Source: Pseudomonadota bacterium
GTDB lineage: Bacteria; Pseudomonadota; Alphaproteobacteria; Rhizobiales; Beijerinckiaceae
Length of the DNA stretch: 16,727 nucleotides
Reading direction: 5' to 3'
Assembly: GCA_023386155.1 (NCBI GenBank)
Contig: JAEWKH010000131.1
Coordinates: 1-16,727, forward strand
Shown here: in pieces, positions 6,986 to 13,754 of the stretch
How positions within the stretch are numbered: position 1 is the first letter of the stretch
How the letters are laid out: the number at the start of each line of letters is the position of its first letter
The notes under the pieces: model-generated
Databases searched by the model: none
What the model was told of the DNA's origin: nothing
The model's input: the letters and a program-made list of their open reading frames with translations, nothing else
Position numbers and translations under genes: made by a program

Positions 6986-9187
6986 TCAGAAAATGAAGAA
7001 GTCCTTGTGGGTGATCTTGAGGTTCTTCGTGACGCTCGCGAACTGGATCGCCTTCGCGGAGCCCGTTCCGTCCGGATCGTAGAAGAGGGCGCCCTGCTTC
7101 TTGAAGTACAGGATCCGGTCGTCCTTGTCCTTGAAGTGGTCGCCGGTGACGAAGGCCTTGCTCGACAGGGTGCCCTTGGCGATCTTGGAGAAAATCTTCC
7201 TCGACAGGTGGATGACGTCGTCCTTCGGGACGAAATCCTGGATGTAATCGAGGTTCGACTTCACGCTCGGCTTCCGGTCGAACAGGAAGACGTCATTGCC
7301 GGCCCCACCAACCAGGGTATCGCTTCCCGCTCCCCCGTTGAGCGTGTCGTTGCCGGCCTCGCCGAAGAGCGTGTCCTTCTCGCCGAGGCCGAAGAGCCGG
7401 TCATTGCCGGCCTCTCCCGTCAGCTGTTCCGCTTTCGCCGTGCCGTAAAGGGTGAGCGGCGTCGTCTCGAGGATGTTCCCGACCTTGATGGTGAAGGTTT
7501 TGGTGAGTTCGCCACCCCAGCCATCAAGAGCCTTGATGGTCACCGCGTGCTGCGACGCAGTTTCGAAATCGAGGGTCTTCTTGACGACGAGCTTGCCATT
7601 GCTGATGCCGAACAGACCGTCCGCATCCGACACGAGGCTGAAAGTCAAGCTGTCCCCATCGGGATCATAGCCGGACAATGTGGCTATCGTCGTGCCTATG
7701 GCCGCGCTCTCTGCAACATTGGCGCTTGAGGGTGAGATAATGGTCGGATTGCTGTTGACGAGGGCGATGGTCTGATTGTCGCCGAACTTGGCAAATCGGA
7801 TGTCCTTGAGCAGATCCGTCCCATCCTGCCCGGTCTTGTCGGTAATCATGATCCCATTAGCGACGGTCTCGATCTTGTAATTGTCCAACGGACCGGAGAA
7901 CACCGCCGTGTTGGTGCCGATACCGCCCTCGAGCGTGTCATCGCCCGCGCCGCCTTCGAGGGTGTCATTGCCGGCGTCGCCCTGAAGCGTATCGTTGCCA
8001 GCAAGGCCTTTGAGAATGTCGTTGCCGCTGTTGCCGTCGAGACGATTGGAATGCTCGTCGCCCGTGAACTTATCGCCTCCGGAGCCGCCCTCCAGGTTCC
8101 GGATGTTGATCAGCTTGTCGAGTCCGTATCCTGTCGTTTGGGCCTGCAGGTTCGTGAGTTCTACGGTCGCCGCCGTCGAACCCGTGAAGCGTACGGTATT
8201 GTTGCCACTGCCGCCATCCAGAGTGTCGTCGCCGCTCCCGCCGTCCAGGATGTCGTCACCATCGCCGCCTTTGATGCTGTTGGCGAGGAAATTGCCCGTG
8301 ATCGTGTCCGCTCGATCACTTCCAATGATGTGCTCGATATTGGCGAGCGTGTCCGTATGCAAGTTGCCGTAAGCCGAGCCGGACGTGAGATTGATGGTGA
8401 AGCCGCTCGACGCGGTCGATATCCACGTCGTGCTTGAATAATCGACCGTGTCGATGCCGCTACCGCCATTGATGGTGTTGTATCCATCTCCGAGGATAAA
8501 AAGATCGTCACCAGCTCCACCGTCGATAACATTGCTTCCCTTTCCGCCGGAAAAGGTTTCGCTGCCGGAACCGCCATAGGCGATGTCGTTGTCGTCGCCC
8601 AGCTTGATGAGTCCAACGATCGTTCCTAGGCGGCCATCATAGAGGTCTTCGCCGGAACCCAGATCCAGGACAACGGCCCCGGTCGTGTTGGCCGTGGTCT
8701 TGATGGTACCTGTGTTGACGATCCGGTCGCCTCCCTTGCCGCCGATAATAGCAAGACCAGTGGTCTCGATTGTCCCCGAATTGAGCAACTCCAGCTTGGC
8801 TGCCGTCGATGTCGAGGCGATCTCAATACCAGTGACGCCCTTGATCGTCTGGAGGTTCGTCACGGACCCCAATCCGGCACCCGAAAAGCGGATGCCGACA
8901 TCCGTCGTGAAATCGCTTTCCATAGTCGCAATTTGGCCGATCTTGCCATCGTTGAGTACGGTGCTGCCGACCCCCTTGAGATGCAGACCGTAAGTATCGC
9001 CCTTGACGGAGCCATTGCTTCCGACCGTGACGCGCTGCTTACCCGATGCCTGGAAGACCGTTCCGGATGCGCTCTCAAGCGCCATGTCGATGATGGTATT
9101 TCCAGCGGTGGTCTCCGTCAGCTGGATCAAGGCTTCGGTACCGGGTGGCGGCAGGTCGTCAGGCGAATCATAAATGGAGTTGGTCAT
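6986..9187 (-). CDS. Secreted RTX calcium-binding protein with cadherin-like domain
   Basis: 733 residues, no signal peptide. Residues 1-200 form a beta-helix-like repeat region (LNDGKIGQI, LLNSGTIETTG, IVNTGTIKTT) ending in the D-x-Y-D-x-R...VGxIxLG motif shared with the RTX protein at 3223-5328. RTX nonapeptides occur at about 197-245, 306-331, 366-425 and 588-633. A cadherin-like domain is at about 488-570, with VAESAAIGTTIATLSGYDPDGD and LDFETASQHAVTIKALD; this fold often mediates adhesion. The C-terminal module includes FLFDRKP (634), YIQDF (648), FYDPDGTGSAKA (702) and terminal HKDFFIF. A GAGG 7 nt before the ATG lies inside a hairpin at 9191-9228. It is convergent with ppa. A Ca2+-dependent extracellular adhesin or matrix protein is the likeliest reading; the exact role is unknown. 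Confidence 0.88.
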   Translation of the reverse strand: MTNSIYDSPDDLPPPGTEALIQLTETTAGNTIIDMALESASGTVFQASGKQRVTVGSNGSVKGDTYGLHLKGVGSTVLNDGKIGQIATMESDFTTDVGIRFSGAGLGSVTNLQTIKGVTGIEIASTSTAAKLELLNSGTIETTGLAIIGGKGGDRIVNTGTIKTTANTTGAVVLDLGSGEDLYDGRLGTIVGLIKLGDDNDIAYGGSGSETFSGGKGSNVIDGGAGDDLFILGDGYNTINGGSGIDTVDYSSTTWISTASSGFTINLTSGSAYGNLHTDTLANIEHIIGSDRADTITGNFLANSIKGGDGDDILDGGSGDDTLDGGSGNNTVRFTGSTAATVELTNLQAQTTGYGLDKLINIRNLEGGSGGDKFTGDEHSNRLDGNSGNDILKGLAGNDTLQGDAGNDTLEGGAGDDTLEGGIGTNTAVFSGPLDNYKIETVANGIMITDKTGQDGTDLLKDIRFAKFGDNQTIALVNSNPTIISPSSANVAESAAIGTTIATLSGYDPDGDSLTFSLVSDADGLFGISNGKLVVKKTLDFETASQHAVTIKALDGWGGELTKTFTIKVGNILETTPLTLYGTAKAEQLTGEAGNDRLFGLGEKDTLFGEAGNDTLNGGAGSDTLVGGAGNDVFLFDRKPSVKSNLDYIQDFVPKDDVIHLSRKIFSKIAKGTLSSKAFVTGDHFKDKDDRILYFKKQGALFYDPDGTGSAKAIQFASVTKNLKITHKDFFIF

Positions 9188-9190
9188 GAA

Positions 9191-9228
9191 TGTGCCTCAG
9201 CGGTCTGGGAGAGCAGCGTTGAGGCACA
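9191..9228 (-). promoter_or_regulatory. Leader hairpin occluding the ribosome site of the cadherin-RTX gene
   Basis: Perfect 9-base arms TGTGCCTCA (9191-9199) and TGAGGCACA (9220-9228) are separated by 20 bases. On the minus-strand transcript the start-proximal arm contains the GAGG that precedes the ATG by 7 nt. Folding would therefore hide the ribosome site. It is possibly a thermosensor-like or protein-controlled translation switch, or an operator dyad at DNA level. Confidence 0.45.
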
Positions 9229-9230
9229 TT

Positions 9231-9245
9231 ATTATGTTATTACGT
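9231..9245 (-). promoter_or_regulatory. AT-rich element upstream of the cadherin-RTX gene
   Basis: On the minus strand this reads ACGTAATAACATAAT, the copy nearest the shared consensus. It abuts the leader hairpin. CATAAT could itself be a -10 hexamer, which would start the transcript at about the hairpin. No convincing -35 is visible. Confidence 0.4.
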
Positions 9246-9278
9246 AAACTAATGGAAGGCCCGCCTCTGAAGCGATAA

Positions 9279-9299
9279 AGGCCGGACATCGGTCGGCCT
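9279..9299 (-). terminator. Probable terminator of the cation transporter gene
   Basis: On the minus strand AGGCCG-N9-CGGCCT is followed by TTATC. It lies 13 nt after the transporter stop at 9312. The stem is short (6 bp), so confidence is moderate. Confidence 0.45.
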
Positions 9300-9311
9300 C
9301 TCCCTCGAAAG

Positions 9312-10058
9312 TCACTCCGCCGGGACGGGAGCGCCCGGCCCGGTGCTGCGGTACTCGGCCCAGGCCTGCCGCAGGATCTGCACGGCGGAGGTCAGGAACA
9401 GGCCGGCCATGAGCCCGGCCACGATCAGGTCGGGCCAGGCGCTCGCACTCCACCAGACCGCAACGGCCGCGGCCATGACCACGACATTACCGATGGCATC
9501 GTTGCGCGAGCACAGCCAGACCGAGCGCACATTGGCGTCCCCGTCCTTGTAGCGCATCAGCAGGAGGACGCTGGCGAGGTTCGCCGCGAGCGCCAGGATC
9601 CCGATCCCGCCCATGATCTCCGCCCGCGGCAGGCCGAGGACCAGCACCTGGTAGAGCGTGGAGCCCAGCACCCAGGCGCCCATGAGCGAGAGGCTCAAGC
9701 CCTTGAACAGGGCGGCCGTGGCGCGGATGCGCAGGGAGGCGCCGATGACCGCGAGGCTCAGGCCGTAAGTGAGGGTGTCGCCCAGGAAGTCGAGGGCGTC
9801 GGCCTGCAGGGCCTGCGAGCCCGCGAGACGGCCGGCCACGATCTCCGTGAGGAACATCGCGCCATTGATGGCGATCACGGTCCAGAGCACGCGCTTGTAG
9901 CGCGGGTCCACGCCGTCGAAGACCGGCACGCCGCCATGGCAGCCGCACGCCTCCTCCGCATGGCCATGCCCGGTCGCCGGGGGCGCCGCGTGCTCGTGAT
10001 CATGATGATCGTGGGAAGAGCAGCATGTTCCGTGCCGGTGGCTGTGACCCTGGCTCAT
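9312..10058 (-). CDS. Cation diffusion facilitator-like metal transporter, short form
   Basis: 248 residues with a metal-binding N-terminal tail (His/Cys-rich: HSHRHGTCC, HDHHDHEH, ACGCHGG in residues 1-43), then about six membrane segments from residue 58 to 230. It probably exports a divalent cation such as Zn2+ or Cd2+ across the inner membrane by proton antiport. The TM2 site reads ADALDFLGD (86-94), giving D90-x3-D94 where Zn-type CDFs have H-x3-D. TM5 reads WLCSRNDAIGN (181-191), placing C183 and D187 at the usual H-x3-D. The cytoplasmic C-terminal domain of typical ~300-residue CDFs is absent. AGGAG lies 7 nt before the ATG. It is divergent from a MerR gene, with a MerR-type promoter controlling it. 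Metal specificity is inferred, not proven. Confidence 0.85.
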   Translation of the reverse strand: MSQGHSHRHGTCCSSHDHHDHEHAAPPATGHGHAEEACGCHGGVPVFDGVDPRYKRVLWTVIAINGAMFLTEIVAGRLAGSQALQADALDFLGDTLTYGLSLAVIGASLRIRATAALFKGLSLSLMGAWVLGSTLYQVLVLGLPRAEIMGGIGILALAANLASVLLLMRYKDGDANVRSVWLCSRNDAIGNVVVMAAAVAVWWSASAWPDLIVAGLMAGLFLTSAVQILRQAWAEYRSTGPGAPVPAE

Positions 10059-10087
10059 CCGAATCTCCTTTTCGTCCGGTCGGATGA

Positions 10088-10118
10088 ATCGTACAATCTC
10101 TAGTGACTAGAGGTTCAA
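10088..10118 (-). promoter_or_regulatory. MerR-type promoter/operator of the transporter gene
   Basis: On the minus strand TTGAAC (10118-10113) and TACGAT (10093-10088) are separated by 19 bases, longer than the optimal 17. The spacer contains the perfect palindrome CTCTAGTCACTAGAG (10098-10112). This is the standard layout of promoters that MerR-family metal sensors untwist when they bind metal. It reads into the transporter and sits 7 bases before the merR ATG, so it probably also represses merR. Confidence 0.9.
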
Positions 10119-10125
10119 GAGGAAA

Positions 10126-10557
10126 ATGACGGATCTGACCATCGGGGAATTGTCGCGCCGGGTCGCGGTGAAGGTGCCGACCATCCGCTATTACGAGCAG
10201 ATCGGCCTCCTGCCCGCCCCGCCGCGCACGGAAGGCCGGCAGCGGCGCTATGGGGCGGACGACGTGGCGCGCCTCCGCTTCATCCGCCATGCCCGGGACC
10301 TCGGCTTCGAGGTCGAGGACATCCGAGAACTCCTGAGCCTGAGCGCCCGGCCGGAACAGCCCTGCGAGCCGGCCGATCACATCGTGCTGCGGCATCTGGA
10401 GAGCGTCGAGCGCCGCATCGCCCAGTTGAAGCTCCTCCGCTCGGAGCTGCGGCACATGCTGGACGATTGCCGGCACGGGCAGGTCGGCGAATGCCGGATC
10501 ATCCAGGTCCTGGCCGATCACGACCAGTGCCGGCACGAGCACGGCAAGGTAGGTTAG
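10126..10557 (+). CDS. MerR-family heavy-metal-responsive transcription regulator (ZntR/CadR/PbrR-like)
   Basis: 143 residues. The N-terminal winged-helix begins LTIGELSRRVAVKVPTIRYY, followed by EQIGLLP, R-x-G-x-x-RRY (35-42) and DVARLRFIRHARDLGF, all standard MerR features. A dimerisation coiled coil covers about 82-115. Metal-ligand candidates are C80, C115, H117, C123 and C135. C80 with C115 and C123 resembles the C79/C114-115/C124 layout of the Zn sensor ZntR and the CadR/PbrR sensors. It is expected to activate the divergent transporter promoter when Zn2+, Cd2+ or Pb2+ is bound. The start has a close AGAGG (3 nt spacing). Not CueR-like, since the divalent-type C80 is present. Confidence 0.92.
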   Translation: MTDLTIGELSRRVAVKVPTIRYYEQIGLLPAPPRTEGRQRRYGADDVARLRFIRHARDLGFEVEDIRELLSLSARPEQPCEPADHIVLRHLESVERRIAQLKLLRSELRHMLDDCRHGQVGECRIIQVLADHDQCRHEHGKVG

Positions 10558-10673
10558 CGCCCTGAGCCAGAACACCGCCCTTATCCTGAGAATCTGGCTC
10601 GACAAGCGCGACCGGCTCTCCTCTCCACCTGTCTCAGGCCTGCCTGAGATGAGCGTCCTTTTGCGCAGGGGGA

Positions 10674-10797
10674 ACTCTCCTCCCCCTTGTGGGGAGGAGG
10701 TGGAGGTGGGGGTGTGGGCGCTGCACTGGACCAGCGTGGCGCTTACACCCCCACCCCGGCTGCTTTGCAGCCACCCCTCCCCACAAGGGGGAGGGAA
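10674..10797. repeat. Composite palindromic intergenic repeat (~124 bp)
   Basis: Two inverted copies of CCTCCCCCTTGTGGGGAGG (10679-10697 and 10776-10794) flank an imperfect palindrome with arms of about 40-50 bases (GGTGGGGGTG / CACCCCCACC). The right arm has an added small hairpin GGCTGC-TTT-GCAGCC (10758-10772). It looks like a REP/BIME-type mobile repeat. A third copy of the core is at 15231-15249. The gap between merR and the hydroxylase (10558-10856) also has a small TCTCAGG-N4-CCTGAGA hairpin (10632-10649), and I see no gene in it. Confidence 0.75.
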
Positions 10798-10856
10798 ACA
10801 GCGCCTGCGCCTCGTAACGAAGGATGAGAGTTTACCGGGAGTTCCAGGAACAATTT

Positions 10857-12119
10857 CTACAACGCCTCGCCCTTCAGCAGGCGTGGCTGGCTCTCCCGCA
10901 TTCCCGCCGCCTCGCGGATGAAGAAGCGCTTGAGGCCCGGCATCCGGTCGACAAGGCCGAGCCCCAGGTCGCGGATCAGGCGCACGGGTAGGGCGTCGTT
11001 CGAGAACAGGCGGTTGAGGCCGTCCGTCATCACGCCCATCGCGGTGATGTCGGCGCGGCGCGCCCGCTCGTACTGGTCGAGCACGTCGGCCGCGCCGGGA
11101 TCCATGCCGAGGCGCATGGCGTCGGTGACGATCTCGGCGAGCGCCGCCGCGTCGTGCAGTCCGAGATTGAGCCCCTGGCCGGCGATCGGGTGGATCACGT
11201 GGGCCGCGTCGCCCAGGAGCGCGAGGCGCTCGGCCACGAAGGAGCGCGCCACGCCGAAGGACAGGGGATAGGCCTGCGGCTTGGTCTCGAAGGCGAGCTT
11301 GCCGAGCTGGAGCCCGAAGCGGCGCTCGAGCTCGACGAGCAGGTCTTCCGGGTGCGATTCGAGCAGGGCCGGCACGTTCTCGGCGCGCTCCGTCCAGACG
11401 ATGGAGGAACGGTGCCTGAGGCTGCCGTCCGCCTGGACCTCGGGCTTGAGGGGCAGGATCGCGAAGGGCCCGGATGGCAGGAAATGCTCGACGGCCCGGC
11501 CCTCGTGGTCGCGCTCGTGAGCGATGGTCGCCACGATGCCGGACTGCCTGTAGGGCCATGAGATCCAGCCGATGCCCGCCTGTTCGCGCAGGCGCGACCG
11601 CGCGCCGTCCGCCGCGACGAGCAGCGCGGCCCGGAGGCTGCCGCCGCTCGTCAGCGAGACCTCCGTGCGGGCGCCATCAACGGAAAAGCCCTTCACGCCT
11701 TCGGCCTTGAGTTCGACCCCGGCCTCCCGGCAGGAATCCAGCAGGGTGGCGGTCAGGTCGCCCGCCGTGATCATGTGGGCGAAGGGCTCGTTGCCGTCCA
11801 CATCGCCCGCGAAGGTCAGGAAGGTCGGCCGCACCGGGTCCTGCAGGCGGCTGTCGGTGATCACCATGTCGAGAATGGGCTGCGCCCGGTCCGCGACCCG
11901 GGCCCAGATTCCGAGCGCCTCCAGCATCCGCCGCGCGGCCGCCGCAATGGCATAGGAGCGCTTGTCCCCGTGCGGATCGCGCTTCAGGGCCGGATCGCAC
12001 ATGACCACGTCGATCCCGTCGGCGAGCGCCCTCTTGAGCGCCAGCGCCAGGGACAGGCCGGCAAGCCCTCCGCCGGCGATGACGATGCGCGGTCGCTCCA
12101 TCCCCATTGCTGCGCTCAT
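10857..12119 (-). CDS. UbiH/UbiF/COQ6-family FAD-dependent monooxygenase
   Basis: 420 residues from the ATG at 12119, which has GGGAG 9 nt upstream. Another ATG at 12140 would add 7 residues and lacks a good ribosome site. The dinucleotide-binding GGGLAG is at 16-21 (RIVIAGGGLAGLSLALAL). The second FAD motif is at about 168-178 (LVAADGARSRLRE), and the family signature GDAAHVIHPIAGQGLNLGLHD is at 303-323. These enzymes hydroxylate the aromatic ring of ubiquinone precursors at the inner membrane face, using NAD(P)H and O2. The ring position (C1, C5 or C6) cannot be told from sequence alone, so no symbol is given. It is divergent from tesB. Confidence 0.93.
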   Translation of the reverse strand: MSAAMGMERPRIVIAGGGLAGLSLALALKRALADGIDVVMCDPALKRDPHGDKRSYAIAAAARRMLEALGIWARVADRAQPILDMVITDSRLQDPVRPTFLTFAGDVDGNEPFAHMITAGDLTATLLDSCREAGVELKAEGVKGFSVDGARTEVSLTSGGSLRAALLVAADGARSRLREQAGIGWISWPYRQSGIVATIAHERDHEGRAVEHFLPSGPFAILPLKPEVQADGSLRHRSSIVWTERAENVPALLESHPEDLLVELERRFGLQLGKLAFETKPQAYPLSFGVARSFVAERLALLGDAAHVIHPIAGQGLNLGLHDAAALAEIVTDAMRLGMDPGAADVLDQYERARRADITAMGVMTDGLNRLFSNDALPVRLIRDLGLGLVDRMPGLKRFFIREAAGMRESQPRLLKGEAL

Positions 12120-12309
12120 GGCTTTCGACTCCCAAGGCATTTCCCGGCGAGAACGCGTCTTTCGCCGTCCGAAACTGCATGCGTCAAAGAAACTCTCTGA
12201 CTCTGAACGTTATAGGTGGGTGTCCGCCAATCATTGACCAGCGTCAAGCTTGACCTTCTTGAAACGCTCACCGATGGATGGCTGTCGCCGATCGAAGGAC
12301 CTTGAATCC

Positions 12310-13170
12310 ATGTCCCGTGCCGTCACCGATCTCCTTTCCATTCTCGACCTCGAACAGATCGAGGTGAACCTGTTCCGCGGGCAGAGCCCGAAGAGCGGCT
12401 GGCAGCGCGTGTTCGGCGGGCAGGTGATCGGGCAGGCGCTGGTCGCCGCCACCCGCACGGTCGAGGGGCGCCATCCCCATTCGCTCCATTGCTATTTCAT
12501 GCTGCCGGGCGACCCGAAGGTCCCGATCATCTACGAGGTCGACCGCATCCGCGACGGCAAGAGCTTCACCACGCGCCGGGTCCTGGCCATCCAGCACGGG
12601 CAGGCGATCTTCTCCATGTCGGCCTCCTTCCATCTCGACGAGGAGGGCTTCGAGCATCAGGCCGAGATGCCGAAGGTGCCGGGGCCCGACGAGCTCCCGA
12701 GCGAGGAAGACGTGAAGGGGCGGCTGCTCCTGCAGATGCCCGAGCCCATGCGCACCTATTACGAGCGCGAGCGTCCCCTCGAGATCCGCCCGGTGGAGAT
12801 CAGGCGCTACACCTCCCGCGAGCCGGGCGAGCCGCGCTTCCATGTCTGGATCAAGACCCTCGGCGCGCTCCCCGACGACCCGGCCATCCACCAATGCGTC
12901 CTGGCCTATGCGTCGGACATGACTCTCCTCGACACGTCCCTCTTTCCCCACGGCCGCACGGTGTTCGATCCGTCGATCCAGCCGGCGAGCCTGGACCACG
13001 CCATGTGGTTCCACCGGCCCTTCCGGGCCGACGAATGGCTGCTCTATGCGCAGGACACCCCGAGCGCCGGCGGCGCCCGCGGCTTCTCGCGCGGGCTCAT
13101 TTTTAAGCAGGACGGGACCCTGGTGGCTTCCGTTGCCCAGGAAGGTCTCATCCGCGAACGCCGCCTCTGA
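12310..13170 (+). CDS. tesB: Acyl-CoA thioesterase II
   Basis: 286 residues, the same length as E. coli TesB. It hydrolyses acyl-CoA to free fatty acid and CoA in the cytoplasm with a double-hotdog fold. The first hotdog contains the GGQVIGQALVAATRTV motif (36-51). The second has the catalytic set D203 (YASDMTLLD), S227 (QPASLDHAMW) and Q277 (VAQEGLIRER), matching E. coli D204/T228/Q278. The start MSRAVTDLL has AAGGA about 10 nt upstream. An upstream in-frame ATG at 12250 would add 20 residues not found in the family. The gene ends 101 nt before the sigma-54 promoter of glnK. Confidence 0.95.
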   Translation: MSRAVTDLLSILDLEQIEVNLFRGQSPKSGWQRVFGGQVIGQALVAATRTVEGRHPHSLHCYFMLPGDPKVPIIYEVDRIRDGKSFTTRRVLAIQHGQAIFSMSASFHLDEEGFEHQAEMPKVPGPDELPSEEDVKGRLLLQMPEPMRTYYERERPLEIRPVEIRRYTSREPGEPRFHVWIKTLGALPDDPAIHQCVLAYASDMTLLDTSLFPHGRTVFDPSIQPASLDHAMWFHRPFRADEWLLYAQDTPSAGGARGFSRGLIFKQDGTLVASVAQEGLIRERRL

Positions 13171-13199
13171 CCTTTTTCTGCCTAAAAATTCACCATCGA

Positions 13200-13214
13200 G
13201 GCTATTTTATAGCC
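13200..13214. promoter_or_regulatory. Perfect 6-3-6 dyad after tesB
   Basis: GGCTAT-TTT-ATAGCC lies 30 nt after the tesB stop and 26 bases (centre to centre) before the NtrC-like dyad. There is no U-tract, so it is not a normal terminator. It could be an operator or an unusual terminator. It is recorded because it stands out in the AT-rich stretch upstream of glnK. Confidence 0.3.
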
Positions 13215-13224
13215 CAGCTTCCGC

Positions 13225-13241
13225 TGCCTAGGAAAGAGGCA
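13225..13241. promoter_or_regulatory. NtrC-like enhancer dyad upstream of glnK
   Basis: TGCCTAGGAAAGAGGCA has TGC-N11-GCA symmetry, the spacing of NtrC sites (TGCAC-N7-GTGCA), with 5-base arms TGCCT/AGGCA. It is 31 bases upstream of the sigma-54 -24 element, closer than classic enhancers. Confidence 0.4.
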
Positions 13242-13271
13242 ACGCCCCATTGCCCATGGCCGACAAGGCCT

Positions 13272-13285
13272 GGCATGATTTTTGC
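13272..13285 (+). promoter_or_regulatory. Sigma-54 promoter of glnK-amtB
   Basis: TGGCATGATTTTTGCG (13271-13286) has the invariant GG (13272-13273) and GC (13284-13285) exactly 10 bases apart, and matches TGGCAYG-N4-TTGCW well. Transcription would begin near 13297, about 85 nt before the glnK ATG. This fits nitrogen control through NtrC under ammonium limitation. Confidence 0.85.
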
Positions 13286-13380
13286 GTAACTCCCCCCGAC
13301 ACCCGCCCGCGAGGCCGGGTTCATGTTGGAAACCGCTGCCTGACTGGTCGGGCAGGCGTCTCAAAAAGGGGGCCAAACCC

Positions 13381-13719
13381 ATGAAAATCGTGATGGCGGT
13401 CATCAAGCCGTTCAAGCTGGAAGAGGTGCGCGACGCGCTCACCGCTCTCGGCGTGCACGGCCTCACCGTGACCGAGGTGAAGGGATACGGACGGCAGAAG
13501 GGTCATACCGAGATCTACCGGGGCGCCGAATACGCCGTGAGCTTCCTGCCGAAGCTGAAGATCGAGGTCGCGGTGGCGAGCGAGCTGGTGAACCAGGTGA
13601 TCGAGGCGATCACGGCCGCCGCGCGCACGGGCCAGATCGGCGACGGCAAGATCTTCGTCACATCGCTCGAGAAGGCGGTCCGCATCCGCACGGGCGAGAC
13701 CGACATCGACGCCCTTTGA
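13381..13719 (+). CDS. glnK: PII nitrogen signal protein GlnK
   Basis: 112 residues, the exact PII length, beginning MKIVMAVIKPFKLEEVRDAL. PII trimers sense 2-oxoglutarate and ATP/ADP and report nitrogen status. The T-loop (37-55) contains Y51 in EYAVSFLPK, the site of uridylylation by GlnD. The B-loop TGQIGDGKIFV is at 83-93 and the C-loop RIRTGE at 101-106. Linkage to amtB, with a 35-nt gap, marks it as GlnK rather than GlnB: GlnK plugs the ammonium channel when nitrogen becomes plentiful. An upstream in-frame ATG at 13282 lies within the sigma-54 promoter and is excluded. Confidence 0.97.
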   Translation: MKIVMAVIKPFKLEEVRDALTALGVHGLTVTEVKGYGRQKGHTEIYRGAEYAVSFLPKLKIEVAVASELVNQVIEAITAAARTGQIGDGKIFVTSLEKAVRIRTGETDIDAL

Positions 13720-13754
13720 TTCCATTCATTCGATCATTCCGGAGTTTGAATCCG

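Noticed and set aside
7300..8300. Regular short tandem repeats suggesting a CRISPR array or satellite
   Set aside because: The period is about 27 bases with codon-level variation and encodes GGxGxDxxx nonapeptides; there are no constant repeats with unique spacers.
10558..10856. Possible small protein gene in the merR-hydroxylase gap
   Set aside because: The frames follow the palindromic repeat and have no ribosome site; the repeat explains the sequence.
10000..11559. Minus-strand open frame overlapping merR, the repeat and the hydroxylase
   Set aside because: It crosses three unrelated elements and matches no family; merR and the hydroxylase explain the coding signal.
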